Source of the DNA: Maylandia zebra
Lineage: Eukaryota; Chordata; Actinopteri; Cichliformes; Cichlidae
Assembly (NCBI RefSeq): GCF_041146795.1
Contig: NC_135183.1
Span: forward strand, 8,691,340 to 8,755,339
Direction: 5' to 3'
Length of the DNA: 64,000 nucleotides
Shown: positions 26,682-37,725 of the stretch, one piece after another
Layout: the number at the start of each line of letters is the position of its first letter
Numbering within the stretch: the stretch's first letter is position 1
Translations under genes and position numbers: made by a program
Notes under the pieces: model-generated
Seen by the model: the letters and a program-made list of their open reading frames with translations, nothing else
Told to the model about the DNA's origin: nothing
Database searches by the model: none

Positions 26682-29600
26682 TTAGACAGCCTCTAAAAGC
26701 AAGATCAGTTTCTGAATGGGCCGTTCAACAATGGATGGCTTGCCAGAACATTGACCCTCCCTTTTCATTTTCTGGTCTCCAAGACGAATCTTAACTTTCC
26801 TCACAAGCCCATCTTTATCAGCGACTGTTTCTTCAACTCTGGCTAATCTCCACTCGTTCCGTGGCAGATCATCCATCCTTTCGATGACTATGTCACCAAC
26901 TTTCAGATTCCTTCTAGAAATATGCCAACGTTGTCTAGTGGCAATATTAGAGAGATACTCTCTTCTCCAGCGGTTCCAGAATTGCTCTGCTAGATACTGG
27001 ATATGGCGCCATCTTTTACGAGCATACATGTCTTCTCTGATGAACGTCCCAGGAGGCGGTAAGGCTCCAGTCGGTTTCACAGTGAGTAGGTGATTAGGAG
27101 TCAGCGGTTCTGGACCATTTGGATCATTCAGGTTATCCACAGTGAGTGGACGGCTGTTCACAATAGACATTGCTTCGTAAAACAATGTCCTCAAACAGGC
27201 ATCATCTAATCTTCCAGGTGAGAGTGAAAGAGTGGACCGAAGTACATTTCTTACTGTTCTGATCTGTCTCTCCCAGACACCTCCAACATGGCTTGAATGG
27301 GGAGCATTCATAATGAAGTCGCACTGCCTCTCAGCCAAGAATGCAGTCAGACGATTGACATCCATCTGTTTCAGCGCATTATACATTTCATTCTTAGCTC
27401 CAACAAAATTGCTTCCTTGGTCACATCTTATTTGTCGTACTGCTCCTCTTATGGAAACAAAACATCGGAGGCCATTAATGAAGGCATCTGCTGACATATC
27501 ATTCACCATTTCAATGTGAATTGCTCTACAACAAAGGCATGTGAAAAGCAGACCATAACGCTTATTCACCTTACGCCCTTGCTTTGTAAAAAATGGCCCA
27601 AAACAGTCCATTCCGCAATAAGTGAAAGGTGGAGATGGATCCACCCGCTCAGATGGCAGGTCTGCCATTCGTTGCTCTTCCACTGATCCCCTGAGTTTCC
27701 TGCATTTGACACACTGATGCACATAAGATGCAACAGCTCTGTTCATTCCTGGGATCCAGTATCCATTTGATCTGATCTCGTTGATGGTTATACCCCTTCC
27801 TTGGTGTTTAACCTGTTCATGATGATGAGCTATTATCATCCTCGTTATGTGGTGGTCCTTTGGAATGATCATTGGATGTTTCTGAGAGGCAGGGAGAGAT
27901 GCATTTTTCAGTCTTCCTCCCACCTTGAGGATTCCATCTTTGTCAAGAAAGGCATCCAATCGAAACAGTTTACTCTGCCGTGAAAGTTGTAAGCCATTAC
28001 TAAGTAGCTGGATCTCATCTCGATACACTCGTTTCTGTAAATCTCTTATAATGATGCGCTGTGCATCCTCTCGCTCCTGAACTGTGCTGTGACTTGTTGA
28101 CTTGTCACTCTTGGTTCGGCGAAGAAGTCGCGCAACAGCTTGTTTGACCTTACACCATGAAGAAAACTTTGACAAGCGGTCTGGAAGAGTCACTTGTTCT
28201 GCAGACTCCAAATTTAGTGCTTGAACCCTTTTAACTTCAGGGTCCCCAACTGGGATTTCTGGGATTACCTCTACCTCTGGTGATACCTCTTTCTCCCATA
28301 AGAACTTGGGTCCAGTAAACCAGTTCGATGTCAGAAGCTTGCTTGCACTAGAACCTCTCGAAGCAAGGTCTGCAGGATTCTTGTCAGTAGAAACATATCT
28401 CCACTGCTGAGGAGTTGTACTGAGATGTATTTTCTGAATCCTATTTGATACAAATGTGTGGAAGCGACGTGACTCGTTGTTAATGTACCCCAGTACAACC
28501 TTGGAGTCTGTCCAGAAGTATTCATCAATCCCTGAAATTCCCAGTTCTTCCTTTAGAGTATTGCTTGCTGCAACTGATACAACAGCAGCAGTCAGTTCTA
28601 ACCTGGGGATGGTCACAGCTTTGATTGGAGCAACTCTGGACTTTGCCATAATCAGAGCACAATGAACAGTTCCATTTCCATTCACATGTCTCAAATATGA
28701 GCACTGGCCATAACCATACGTGCTTGCATCAGAGAAGTGATGTAGCTCTCTCTTTGTGACCTTTCCAAAGTCAGCTGGTACATAGCATCGGGGTATGGTG
28801 ATTTTATCCAAATTTGCCAGATCACTCTTCCAGGATCTCCAGACTGGTTGCAGTTTACTGATGAGTGGGTCATCCCAACCTGTACCATGCCTACACATTT
28901 CTTGAAGAACCCTTTTCCCAGTTAGCAGGAAAGGAGCAATAAGCCCAAGTGGGTCATAAAGAGAGGCAACAGTGGATAGTATACCACGCCTGGTTTCTGG
29001 TTGGTCCTTCAAACGGGCATGAAACCTGAAACTGTCTGACTCAATGTGCCAGTGGATTCCTAAGGCTCTTTCCAGCGATGAATCACTAAAGGCAAGATCA
29101 AGAGCCTTTACTTCAGTGGCACGCTCAGATGGTGCTATACTCTCAAGCACCTTCGCATTGTTACACACAAATTTGTGTAGTCGCAGACCACCCATAGCAC
29201 AGAGCCTTTGGGCTTCTTTTGCAAGCTGAATAGCCTCATCTACATCTGCTATGCTTGTGACACCATCATCCACATAGAAGTCCCTCATAATGAATTGGGA
29301 GCCCAGAGGAAACAGGCTCTCGTTCTCCTTAGCGAGATGTTTCAACCCATAGTTGGCACATCCCGGTGAAGATGCAGCACCGAAAAGGTGAACTTTCATA
29401 CGGAATTCCTGTGGCTCCACACTGAAGTTCCCATCCTTCCACCACAGGAAACGTAGGTAGTCTCTATCCGCTTCGCGCACATGAAACTGATGAAACATCC
29501 TTTCGATGTCGCACATCAGAGCAACATGGTTCTGTCGAAATCTGATAAGAACACCAGTTAGAGTATTTGTCAAATCTGGGCCCGACAGGAGATGATCATT

Positions 29601-32546
29601 TAGGCAAGTTCCCTTGTACTTAGCCGAGCAATCAAAAACCACTCTGAGCTTCTCTGGTTTTTTGGAATGATAAACTCCGTGGTGTGGAATATACCATGTT
29701 TCACCTTCCTTCTCTTCACAGAGAACTTCTTCAGCATCATTGTTTTTAATTACCTCATTCAAAAACGTTACGTAGTGAGTCTTGTAGTTCTTGTTGTTCA
29801 GCAGCTTTCGTTTGAGATGGTTGAGCCGGATGATAGCTAACTGCTTGTTGTTGGGAAGGTAGGGTCTCTCTTTAAAAGGGAGAGGCATCTCATAGTGACC
29901 ATGGGCGTTCATGTAAATGCTTTCCTTTAGCATATTGAGGAAGAGGATGTCATCTTGAGACACTGTTCTGCTGTCCTTGCTGATGTCCTTAAAGTCAGAC
30001 TCAAGTACTTTAATGGCATCGGATGGCGTCACTGGAGGAAGCTCTTTGACAGTTACTCTATGGCATATGTTGGCGACAGGAGGAGATTCAAGGTGAGGTG
30101 GTGAGCAGCCTATGATGCTCCATCCTAGGTCTGTGCGGACTGCATAAGGTTCATTATCTCTTCCTAGGATGACCTGTCTTGGTGCTAGTGCCTGTGAGCA
30201 GTTATAACCTATTAGAAGACCAACTTCACAGTCTAAATGTGGTGGAATATCATCTGCTATTGCTTTGAGATGATTCCAATGCCTCGCCGTTTCACTGGTA
30301 GGAATGTGCCTTCGATTCACTGGTATGCAGTCTTTGGTATAGGCAGGAGGGAGATCAATGTGATTTGTGGAGGTATAGCCACGCACTCTGAGACCTGAGA
30401 CTCTTTCACTGTGTGTTACTGTGTCCTTTCCGATCATGGTGGTTAGCTTTAGCCTTACAGGATAGGTCTTGGTTGTCAAGCTACGACTAACATCTTCATC
30501 AATAAACACAGTGTCACTCTGGGTGTCAAGCAGAGCATAGACAAGCCTTTCTATTCCTGGGTTGTTGGAAGAGGAAACCCAGACTGGCAAAATCATGGAT
30601 GTAGTCATAGATGTGTGCTCAGTCTCTGTATTGAGAGACAATGTCGTAACTGCTTCGTCTGTATTCTGATTAGAGGCTAACACAGCATTCATGTTGGAAT
30701 ATCTGTCGTCATGAAGGCAAGTTGGGTGTCGTCCCTTACAGATATCACATAAGTGTCTGTGGCGGCAGTCTTTAACATTATGGCCTGGTTTCAGACAACC
30801 ATAGCAGAGTTTGTTTTCCCTTACATACTTTCTTTTCTCTTCCAGAGGCGTTCCTTTAAACTCTGGACAACTATGTAGGCGGTGTTTGTTATCATGACAG
30901 AATGTACAAGGGGGCTTTAAGCTTGTCTTGGATGGTACATTCTTCTCATTCTCTGTAAGTGTCTGTGTATGAAGAACAGTAGATTTATTTTTCCTTTCTT
31001 TCAGATGATGTTTCTCTGCAGGTAAGTCTGATAAACGTAATGCATGGAGGGAAGTTACTGGGTTACAGGCAATCTCTGCTTCTAATGACATGAAGTTGAC
31101 AAAGTCCTGAAAGGCTGGAAATTCCTGTCTGTCCTTCATAAACTGGGTCACCTTGCGGTTCCACCTTGAAGCTGCCCACTCAGGTAACTTTTGGACCAGC
31201 TTTTGGTTCTCTTCACAGTCATTCAGAATGTCCAGCCCTTTAATATGAGGCATGGCTTGCTGACATGCATGTAGGAAGTCGGCGAATGCTCTGAGTTGTT
31301 CTGCATCCTTTGAGTGGATCTTTGGCCAGCTAGCTAGTTTTTCTCTGAAAGCTCTCTGCAAGACGAATGGTTGACCGTACCTGCTATTAAGGCGATCCCA
31401 TGCATCCTTATACGCTTCATCATCCTCCCTGTAAAAGATACCATCAAGTGTCTTTCGTGCAGGACCTCCCACATATCTTCTCAAGTAATGCAGTTTGTCA
31501 GCTGAACATATGTTCCTTTTATCTATGAGGGATATGAATGAAGATTTCCATTCAATGAACTGGATTGGGTCGCCGGTGAATACAGGTGGCTCTGGCATTG
31601 GAAGTCTGTTCATGGCTATGCTGTCTTGTACTGCTTGAGCTAAGTGGGACACATCTGTCTGTGGAGGTGAAGCTGGAAATCTTATGAGATGCTGAACTGG
31701 AGCCAGAGACACAGCTTGATGTGGGTGCATATGTTCCTGGTTCCTTAGTTTGCTGTTAGCAGAGCACAAGCTGCCCTCCTGCATTACATCTTGGTTGTAA
31801 ATTGACAATCTTGCTCGTGCTGCTCTTATATCCTTTTCAGCCCTTAGTCTTTCTAGTTCATGTTTTTGAGCTTCAAGATCCCTTTTCTGTTGCTCTACTA
31901 AGAGCTGGATCCTTTCCTTTTGTTTTCCTTCCGCCAATAACAACTCATATTCTGCTTCCTTTGCTGCTAATTCTGCTGCAGCATCTGCTCTTTTTACTGC
32001 GACAATGGAGTCTATAGTGTGTTGACTTGGAGGTGAAACCGTGGATCCATATATGGAATGAGCATAGTCTCTGTTAAGGAGCTCACGAAGGCGTTCTTTG
32101 ACTGCTTCACTATCATAGTCTTCGTCTATGCCTGATATTCTTTCATATGCAATTTTAATAATGTCCTTTGTTACGGCCTCACATGCATCAACACGACGTC
32201 TCGTTTCACTGGATGGTGTGAGGTGATCTCTGATTTGTACATAAATGTCCGTAATATCATTCATGCATTTCTCTAAGATATCAATGAGAGCTGCGATTTC
32301 ACTTTCTGGAATGTCTAGCTTTAGCTGATTTCTTGCCTTACGTGCCTGGATCTTCCATTGATCATAAAGGTGCATGAGCCGCTTCTCCCTTTTGTATGCC
32401 TCCTCTCTCTGAAATGTAAGCATCTTCTCCGTGGGATTTCTTGGGCGATCAGATCTGCGAAGTTCCTCATCCTTGCTTGCTTGACAGATGTCTTTTATTT
32501 GATCTGAGCCTTCTGCTTCTGCAGTTAATATCTGAGATGCTTCCAT
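26682..32546 (-). CDS. BEL/Pao gag-pol polyprotein
   Basis: A single 1954-residue frame. In order: a coiled, charged N-terminal region; a gag-like domain of the DUF1759 type; cysteine/histidine clusters including CYGCLKPGHNVKDC; an aspartic protease region (ALLDTQSDTVF); reverse transcriptase with FYVDDGV; an RNase H region of the Pao type (HHFSDASTYGYGQC); an integrase with an HHCC zinc motif (ending CVKCRKL) and its DDE core (MDCFGPF, CDQGSNF, GGVWERQIR); and a C-terminal DUF5641-like domain. This domain order and the Pao peptidase/RT signatures identify BEL/Pao rather than Gypsy or Copia. It looks whole. Short frames on the other strand are shadows. Confidence 0.95.
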   Translation of the reverse strand: MEASQILTAEAEGSDQIKDICQASKDEELRRSDRPRNPTEKMLTFQREEAYKREKRLMHLYDQWKIQARKARNQLKLDIPESEIAALIDILEKCMNDITDIYVQIRDHLTPSSETRRRVDACEAVTKDIIKIAYERISGIDEDYDSEAVKERLRELLNRDYAHSIYGSTVSPPSQHTIDSIVAVKRADAAAELAAKEAEYELLLAEGKQKERIQLLVEQQKRDLEAQKHELERLRAEKDIRAARARLSIYNQDVMQEGSLCSANSKLRNQEHMHPHQAVSLAPVQHLIRFPASPPQTDVSHLAQAVQDSIAMNRLPMPEPPVFTGDPIQFIEWKSSFISLIDKRNICSADKLHYLRRYVGGPARKTLDGIFYREDDEAYKDAWDRLNSRYGQPFVLQRAFREKLASWPKIHSKDAEQLRAFADFLHACQQAMPHIKGLDILNDCEENQKLVQKLPEWAASRWNRKVTQFMKDRQEFPAFQDFVNFMSLEAEIACNPVTSLHALRLSDLPAEKHHLKERKNKSTVLHTQTLTENEKNVPSKTSLKPPCTFCHDNKHRLHSCPEFKGTPLEEKRKYVRENKLCYGCLKPGHNVKDCRHRHLCDICKGRHPTCLHDDRYSNMNAVLASNQNTDEAVTTLSLNTETEHTSMTTSMILPVWVSSSNNPGIERLVYALLDTQSDTVFIDEDVSRSLTTKTYPVRLKLTTMIGKDTVTHSERVSGLRVRGYTSTNHIDLPPAYTKDCIPVNRRHIPTSETARHWNHLKAIADDIPPHLDCEVGLLIGYNCSQALAPRQVILGRDNEPYAVRTDLGWSIIGCSPPHLESPPVANICHRVTVKELPPVTPSDAIKVLESDFKDISKDSRTVSQDDILFLNMLKESIYMNAHGHYEMPLPFKERPYLPNNKQLAIIRLNHLKRKLLNNKNYKTHYVTFLNEVIKNNDAEEVLCEEKEGETWYIPHHGVYHSKKPEKLRVVFDCSAKYKGTCLNDHLLSGPDLTNTLTGVLIRFRQNHVALMCDIERMFHQFHVREADRDYLRFLWWKDGNFSVEPQEFRMKVHLFGAASSPGCANYGLKHLAKENESLFPLGSQFIMRDFYVDDGVTSIADVDEAIQLAKEAQRLCAMGGLRLHKFVCNNAKVLESIAPSERATEVKALDLAFSDSSLERALGIHWHIESDSFRFHARLKDQPETRRGILSTVASLYDPLGLIAPFLLTGKRVLQEMCRHGTGWDDPLISKLQPVWRSWKSDLANLDKITIPRCYVPADFGKVTKRELHHFSDASTYGYGQCSYLRHVNGNGTVHCALIMAKSRVAPIKAVTIPRLELTAAVVSVAASNTLKEELGISGIDEYFWTDSKVVLGYINNESRRFHTFVSNRIQKIHLSTTPQQWRYVSTDKNPADLASRGSSASKLLTSNWFTGPKFLWEKEVSPEVEVIPEIPVGDPEVKRVQALNLESAEQVTLPDRLSKFSSWCKVKQAVARLLRRTKSDKSTSHSTVQEREDAQRIIIRDLQKRVYRDEIQLLSNGLQLSRQSKLFRLDAFLDKDGILKVGGRLKNASLPASQKHPMIIPKDHHITRMIIAHHHEQVKHQGRGITINEIRSNGYWIPGMNRAVASYVHQCVKCRKLRGSVEEQRMADLPSERVDPSPPFTYCGMDCFGPFFTKQGRKVNKRYGLLFTCLCCRAIHIEMVNDMSADAFINGLRCFVSIRGAVRQIRCDQGSNFVGAKNEMYNALKQMDVNRLTAFLAERQCDFIMNAPHSSHVGGVWERQIRTVRNVLRSTLSLSPGRLDDACLRTLFYEAMSIVNSRPLTVDNLNDPNGPEPLTPNHLLTVKPTGALPPPGTFIREDMYARKRWRHIQYLAEQFWNRWRREYLSNIATRQRWHISRRNLKVGDIVIERMDDLPRNEWRLARVEETVADKDGLVRKVKIRLGDQKMKREGQCSGKPSIVERPIQKLILLLEAV

Positions 32547-32644
32547 TTTGAGCGAGTGTCACATTTAGACCATCACAATGAATCCCTCTTCTTTCATCAT
32601 AGACTTTGGCAGTCAGGTGAAACTCGTGAGGCTAAAGCTCTTAC

Positions 32645-33194
32645 TGTAGCATCCCTGGCTGAATGATGGTCTCTTATACTGATGCTTCACAGAGGTTTTA
32701 TTGGAAATGTTTTTATTGAAACATTCAGTGAAGACACCGTAAGAGCTAGGAGCAAAACAAAACCAGCAATATTAATACCATAAGATCAAAGGAAACAAAT
32801 TTCTCCTGCTCACATATAGCATATACATCAAATTTACATCACTCAATTCATTGTATCACCTCACTAACTTACCACTACACATAAAGGTCAAGTTCAAGGT
32901 TAACAATATAAACTCTATTAAACGACATTTTGATTGCATGTAACTTATTCCGTTAAAGAAAACATTAACAAACCTTGTGCCACTGTCAGCCAGGTACTAA
33001 TTGGCAAAGTAAACGTACATATTTTTCACTTTAAGGCACACTATTTATCATATCCTAAAAGAAACGTTACTAACAGCCCTTTAACGGTTTTGTGCCAGTT
33101 TCCTGTTTCAAAATAAAAGCATGGATTTCAAAATAAAACCGAAGTGCCTTTCAAACAAACGTAAAAATATTTACAAATTTAAAGGTCATTTACA
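32645..33194 (-). repeat. BEL/Pao 5' LTR
   Basis: 550 bp; direct repeat of 25956-26505. It would hold the element's own promoter and now lies nearest to tm4sf4. Confidence 0.95.
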
Positions 33195-33199
33195 ATACT
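33195..33199. repeat. Target site duplication of the BEL/Pao element, right copy
   Basis: ATACT, matching 25951-25955. Confidence 0.85.
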
Positions 33200-34178
33200 A
33201 GATGTCTTTTGTCAACATGTTTTCTTCTTATTCACTATATTAAAAGCCAGAATCATTCCAGAAGCAAGTCTGATTGCTCAGCAGTCATCTTGAAACATCT
33301 CCAGGAATTTAATTGAACAGTTACTGCGAAGTAGTCTTTAATTTCACTGTTTGTCTTGATATGAAAACTGGAAGTTATAGTGTGGTATCCACAATCATAT
33401 GATGTTGTGGAAGGGTTTTTAGACCAGCTTAAGATCCAATAGTTGATGCTTCTCTGTAATGTCTCTATCATAACTAAAATCACAGGGACAGGTTCACACA
33501 AAAATAGATATCAGAGACCAATGTCTAATCCAGATCCTTGTTGTTAAGTAGTTCACCCAGATTACCTTGAAAAGACCAAATTAAATTTAACCAATCAACA
33601 TCAATAGATGCCTTCATTTACAATGAGAGTTGATTAAAGACAGAATTCACATGTTATTCACCCGACAAGCTTTCGTATTTAATCGATAGATAATTTATTA
33701 CAAGAAAGGCTGTGGTCCACTGTACTTCTACTGGGTGTTTCTGACACTTCTACAGTGATTAATGATGAACATTGCTCATAATAATGTTCCACTCCAAGAT
33801 TACTCACTGTGTCAGGTGACTAACAGCTAAGAGGGCCTCACTGTATAGACCAACTGTCTGTCACTTCCTCTTCTGTCTCCATGTGAACTCAGTGTAGAAC
33901 ATTAACTAGTGTGACCGCTGTGTCTTCACTGCTGTGTCTGTGTACACACACAGGTATGTAATTCAGCATTAATGGCTCTCGGTGTGTTTGCATGCAGCCA
34001 TGAGCATGTGCATGTGTGTTTGCACACTGCGTGCACAACTGGGAGAGATCCTGCCATATTACAGCTGCCTAATGTAAAATTGAAGCAATGAGATCACACA
34101 GAGATAGGCGGGGATGGGGTGAAGGGAGGGTGAGGGGAAGGCGTGGGTGGGGGGTGGGGAGAAGGGAGAGGGGGATTC
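33200..34178. other. Upstream region of tm4sf4
   Basis: About 1 kb of single-copy-looking DNA with a G-rich stretch at 34106-34175. I see no coding exon. It should contain regulatory DNA for tm4sf4 and, before the BEL/Pao insertion, lay close to the transpeptidase start. Confidence 0.5.
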
Positions 34179-34186
34179 TATAAAGG
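34179..34186 (+). promoter_or_regulatory. Candidate TATA box for tm4sf4
   Basis: TATAAAGG lies about 350 bp upstream of the tm4sf4 start codon. Just downstream is ATTATTAACT, which resembles an HNF1 half-site; that would suit the liver and gut expression known for TM4SF4, but it is only a motif match. Confidence 0.4.
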
Positions 34187-34528
34187 CTCATTCAATTATT
34201 AACTATTCTCACATATCTGGGACAGGTGAAGCAGACGCATCATTCAAAAGGTCTGAGATTTGGTGAGAAACTTTTAGGGTGTGTTGGGGACACTGCGCTT
34301 AATACAGGTCGAATGTAATAGGTGCAGTGATATTCTTCAGTGCCACAATCTCAACATTTTATCATTTGAGCCCCTTGAAGTGGATAAAGACTGGGCTTAA
34401 TTTAAGTCTAAATCATTTCGCTGAGATAATTCAACGGAAACAGCATCCCAGGTGGAGTTTTAAAGTTCCCTTCTCTAACTTCAGGTGTTGTTGGTGTCGT
34501 CGGGAGCTGTCGAAACATCAGCGTCAGA

Positions 34529-37500
34529 ATGTGTTCGGGTGGCTTTGCTAGATGTCTGGGGTTCACTCTGATACCCTTGTGCATTGTGTGTGTGCTCTGC
34601 AACATCCTGCTCTTCTTTCCCGGAGGAAAGTCGGTGGACAGTAAAAACATCACAGACCAGGTCTGGTACTTTGGAGGCATTCTGGGATCTGGAGTGCTGG
34701 TGAGTGCATTAGTGAACAATACAATGAAATTATGTTTTTAAAATATGAATTAATTCATCTTCAGCTCATGACGTCATGATTGTTAGCCATTAATGTTGTA
34801 ATTATTGGTATAGCTAAACTTATTCTCAGTAAATAATCTAACAGTCAGTTTGGAATTAAATGGTTAATACCTGCAGAATATCAGAAAGTTGCAATGTATG
34901 TGTTATACTGCACTTAACCAGTTAATTAGACCAGCGCTCAATAAAAAGTTTATGTCACAACTCCCCTAAATTAACAGTATTAGTAACTACCAAAATAATT
35001 TTCATGCTTCTGTAATAGCGAATCCATCTGTACATGCAAACTCATTAATCAGTATTTTTTCATGTTAAAATATAATTATTGTTGTTATCCACGAATTCTC
35101 TAATTTATTGTTTTACAAAAAAGAGAGAAATTACAAAAGTATAGAATTACACCTAATTATGGTGGACCGAAAAATATGTTTTACTGATTGAATGTTATGC
35201 CAGTCCAAATTTAGGTTTAAACAAGTTTTTGGCACATTTCTAAAATATTTGTGTTTTCTTGTTTTTTATACATTTGTTAAGCACTGCATGTCAAACGGTG
35301 TTGTGAATAAATTGTACGCTTCTTCTTAGTTATTGTTGTTATTATTATGTGTATATGAAAACTGCACAAAGGAACGTTTATCATTAGATACACAGTCAGT
35401 TTCAGACTGATTAACAATTTTGTTACAGCTTTAATGAATGACCGGTTCATTAATGATCTGTGTGTGAACTGTGTGTGTTTTTGGGTGGCAGATGATCTTC
35501 CCTGCTCTGGTCTTCCTGGGTCTGAAGAACAATGACTGCTGCGGTTGCTGTGGCAATGAAAGCTGTGGTCGGAGATTCGCGGTGAGAAGATTTTTCACGT
35601 TCAATTTTGATCTGTTTTTCTGAAACAAGTCTCTCCTTTAAATGAGATGTTGAGTTTCAATTGGACTACACATAAACAGCAAGTGTAACTAGTGACATCA
35701 ACAATGGCACCAATCAACTGGCCCTTTAAACAACGAAAGTGCAAAAAGATGCTTAAAAGGAGGCAGCTACATGGAATAAAGTGAATATGCGGTGTGTTTA
35801 AAAAAAGGTGTGACCATTAGGCCAAACCTGGCCTTTTTGCTTGGACAAGTAAAGCTCAGTGATGTTCCGTGGAGGCAAAAACACACACACACATTTAACA
35901 AGACTGAAAAGGCACTCAAATATATATACAGCATACAGCTGCATTAGATAATTGCTACCTAGAGCATGACCCAGTGCACAAATGTGATCAGAAATGTCTT
36001 CAAATATTACTGTAAGTTGATGCAATTAATTGGGAATTAATCTAAATTAAAAGGAATGTGAAAATTAGATTTTTAAAAATTCCAGTCTAGGCAGAAACGT
36101 TAGACCTCTGTTCTCTGAGGACAAGGGTCTTCAGGGAATCTTCAGAAAATCTAAGTTTTCTTTGTCATTTGGGTTTTTTTTCCTCCTAACAGTTTTAAAA
36201 CTATTAAAAACAACATTTATATTAGAGGTATTATGCTTGAGGGTCTACCAGTCACCTGTTAACTTCAGCGTTGAGATACTCTGAGCGTGTAATGGAAAAC
36301 AAACACAGATGAACTATGTACACACATCCCCTCATGATTTACACAGCAATAAATTGGGAAAACACACACCCTCCCATAAAGTACTACAAATTCAATCATG
36401 GTAACACTCCCCGCACAGCTGTGTAGCACAGAGCCTGCGTTGTACAGTTAGGATCACGCAATTGATCGATACTTCAGGAATGTGTGCAAGTGTTACTTTG
36501 TGCACCTGGCCTTGAGCACGGCCTCTGGATACTAACACAATAACTTCATTGATGTCTTATTTTAAGAAGCTTAAAGGGGCATTGTTAAATGTTTTGATTC
36601 TCAGTATGAGTAACTGACCATGCTTCTCCCCACTCTCTCTCTCTCTCTCTCTCTCTCTGCAGATGTTGAGTTCGATGCTGTTTGCAGGTATTGGTGTTGT
36701 TGGTGCCGGTTACTCAGTTATAGTCTCAGCGGTGGCCATCAACCGTGGACCTAAGTGTTCCTTTTTTATAAACGGCACCACACTCGACTGGGGCTATCCT
36801 TTCTCCAATGGGTGAGACATAGAGAATAATCAAGTGTTAAAATGCGTTCAGTAGTTTGTTTTTTTATCACTCTGTCCATAGCAATGGAATGATCAGCATG
36901 TCCTTTCTTTCAGCTGGGTACACATGAAAGCATTTGGAATACATACAGGCTAAATTTGTAGCACCTCCAATTCTCAGTGCTCAGTGAAGGCTTCGTTTCA
37001 GATAGTGTGGGGCCTGTTTGGGGATTCTGTTTGCAGTACAGATGCATGACACAACCAGAGAGACATACAAATACTGTCTTGTAAAAGGGCTTCACGCTAA
37101 ATCTGGCAACTGATTTGCTAAGAGCCAAACACTAAGAATTCTGTGCCAATAACAGTGTAAACTGCTGTTTATTTTAAGCACAACTAAATGTAAACTTAAT
37201 CTGAACATTTAAGAGTCGAAGTGTATTAGTGCTACCTTTGCTGCACTTGTCTCTTGTATCTTAAGGTAAACTGTGGCTCACGAAACATCTCACATATTTG
37301 CTCTTTTCTTTTTAACCCTTCCTCTACAGAGACTACCTAGGCAACGCAACTTTGAGGGATACTGTGTGTCAAGAGCCAGCGGGTGTGGTGCCCTGGCATC
37401 TGTCTCTCTTCTCTGTGCTGCTGGTCATGGGTCTGATCCAGGTGGTGCTGTGTGCTTTTCAGGTGGTAAACGGCCTGCTGGGAGCTCTGTGCGGGGACTG

Positions 37501-37725
37501 CTGTGGAGGGGTCAGTATCTACTCTGCTATGAGTTTCTCCTTAGTTGAGCACAGTTTTCTATTTTCTTTTATGACAAGAATAAAGATCTTACATTAGCTT
37601 CATAGAGCTGGAGGATATCATGTAATTGCTTATAGGTTGAGGATAAGTGTTAATAAACAGAGATTTAAACACACACACACACAAAAATAATAATAATTTT
37701 TGTCTTTCAGGGTGATGAGCACTGA
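34529..37725 (+). CDS. tm4sf4: Transmembrane 4 L6 family member 4
   Basis: Five coding exons: 34529-34699, 35492-35581, 36663-36811, 37330-37510 and 37711-37725, with GT/AG junctions and continuous phase, giving 201 residues (human TM4SF4 has 202). The product opens MCSGGFARCLG and contains FPGGK, FFGGILGSGVL-like YFGGILGSGVL, and MIFPALVFLGLKNNDCCGCC, which matches human TM4SF4 almost residue for residue. Four membrane segments are evident, near residues 9-29, 47-67, 92-114 and 158-180. The large extracellular loop has NGT and NAT glycosylation sites. The last exon adds only GDEH and the stop. The protein is a plasma-membrane tetraspan implicated in epithelial cell growth and pancreatic/liver differentiation. 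It is the paralogue of the gene at 2641-8645. Confidence 0.96.
36631..36658. repeat. (CT)n tract at a splice acceptor
   Basis: About 14 CT units form the polypyrimidine tract directly before the exon 3 acceptor of tm4sf4. Confidence 0.9.

Larger units (their letters stand above)
25956..33194 (-). mobile_element. BEL/Pao LTR retrotransposon, looks whole and recent
   Basis: A 7239-bp element on the minus strand. Its 550-bp long terminal repeats lie at 32645-33194 (5' LTR) and 25956-26505 (3' LTR); both start TGTAGC and end TTTACA on the plus strand. The two copies are in exact register (constant offset 6689) and I saw no difference between them by eye, which indicates a very recent insertion. 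The flanking 5-bp duplication ATACT fits BEL/Pao. The interior carries one long polyprotein frame and no recognisable envelope. It sits 741 bp upstream of the transpeptidase start codon and 1.3 kb upstream of tm4sf4. Confidence 0.95.
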
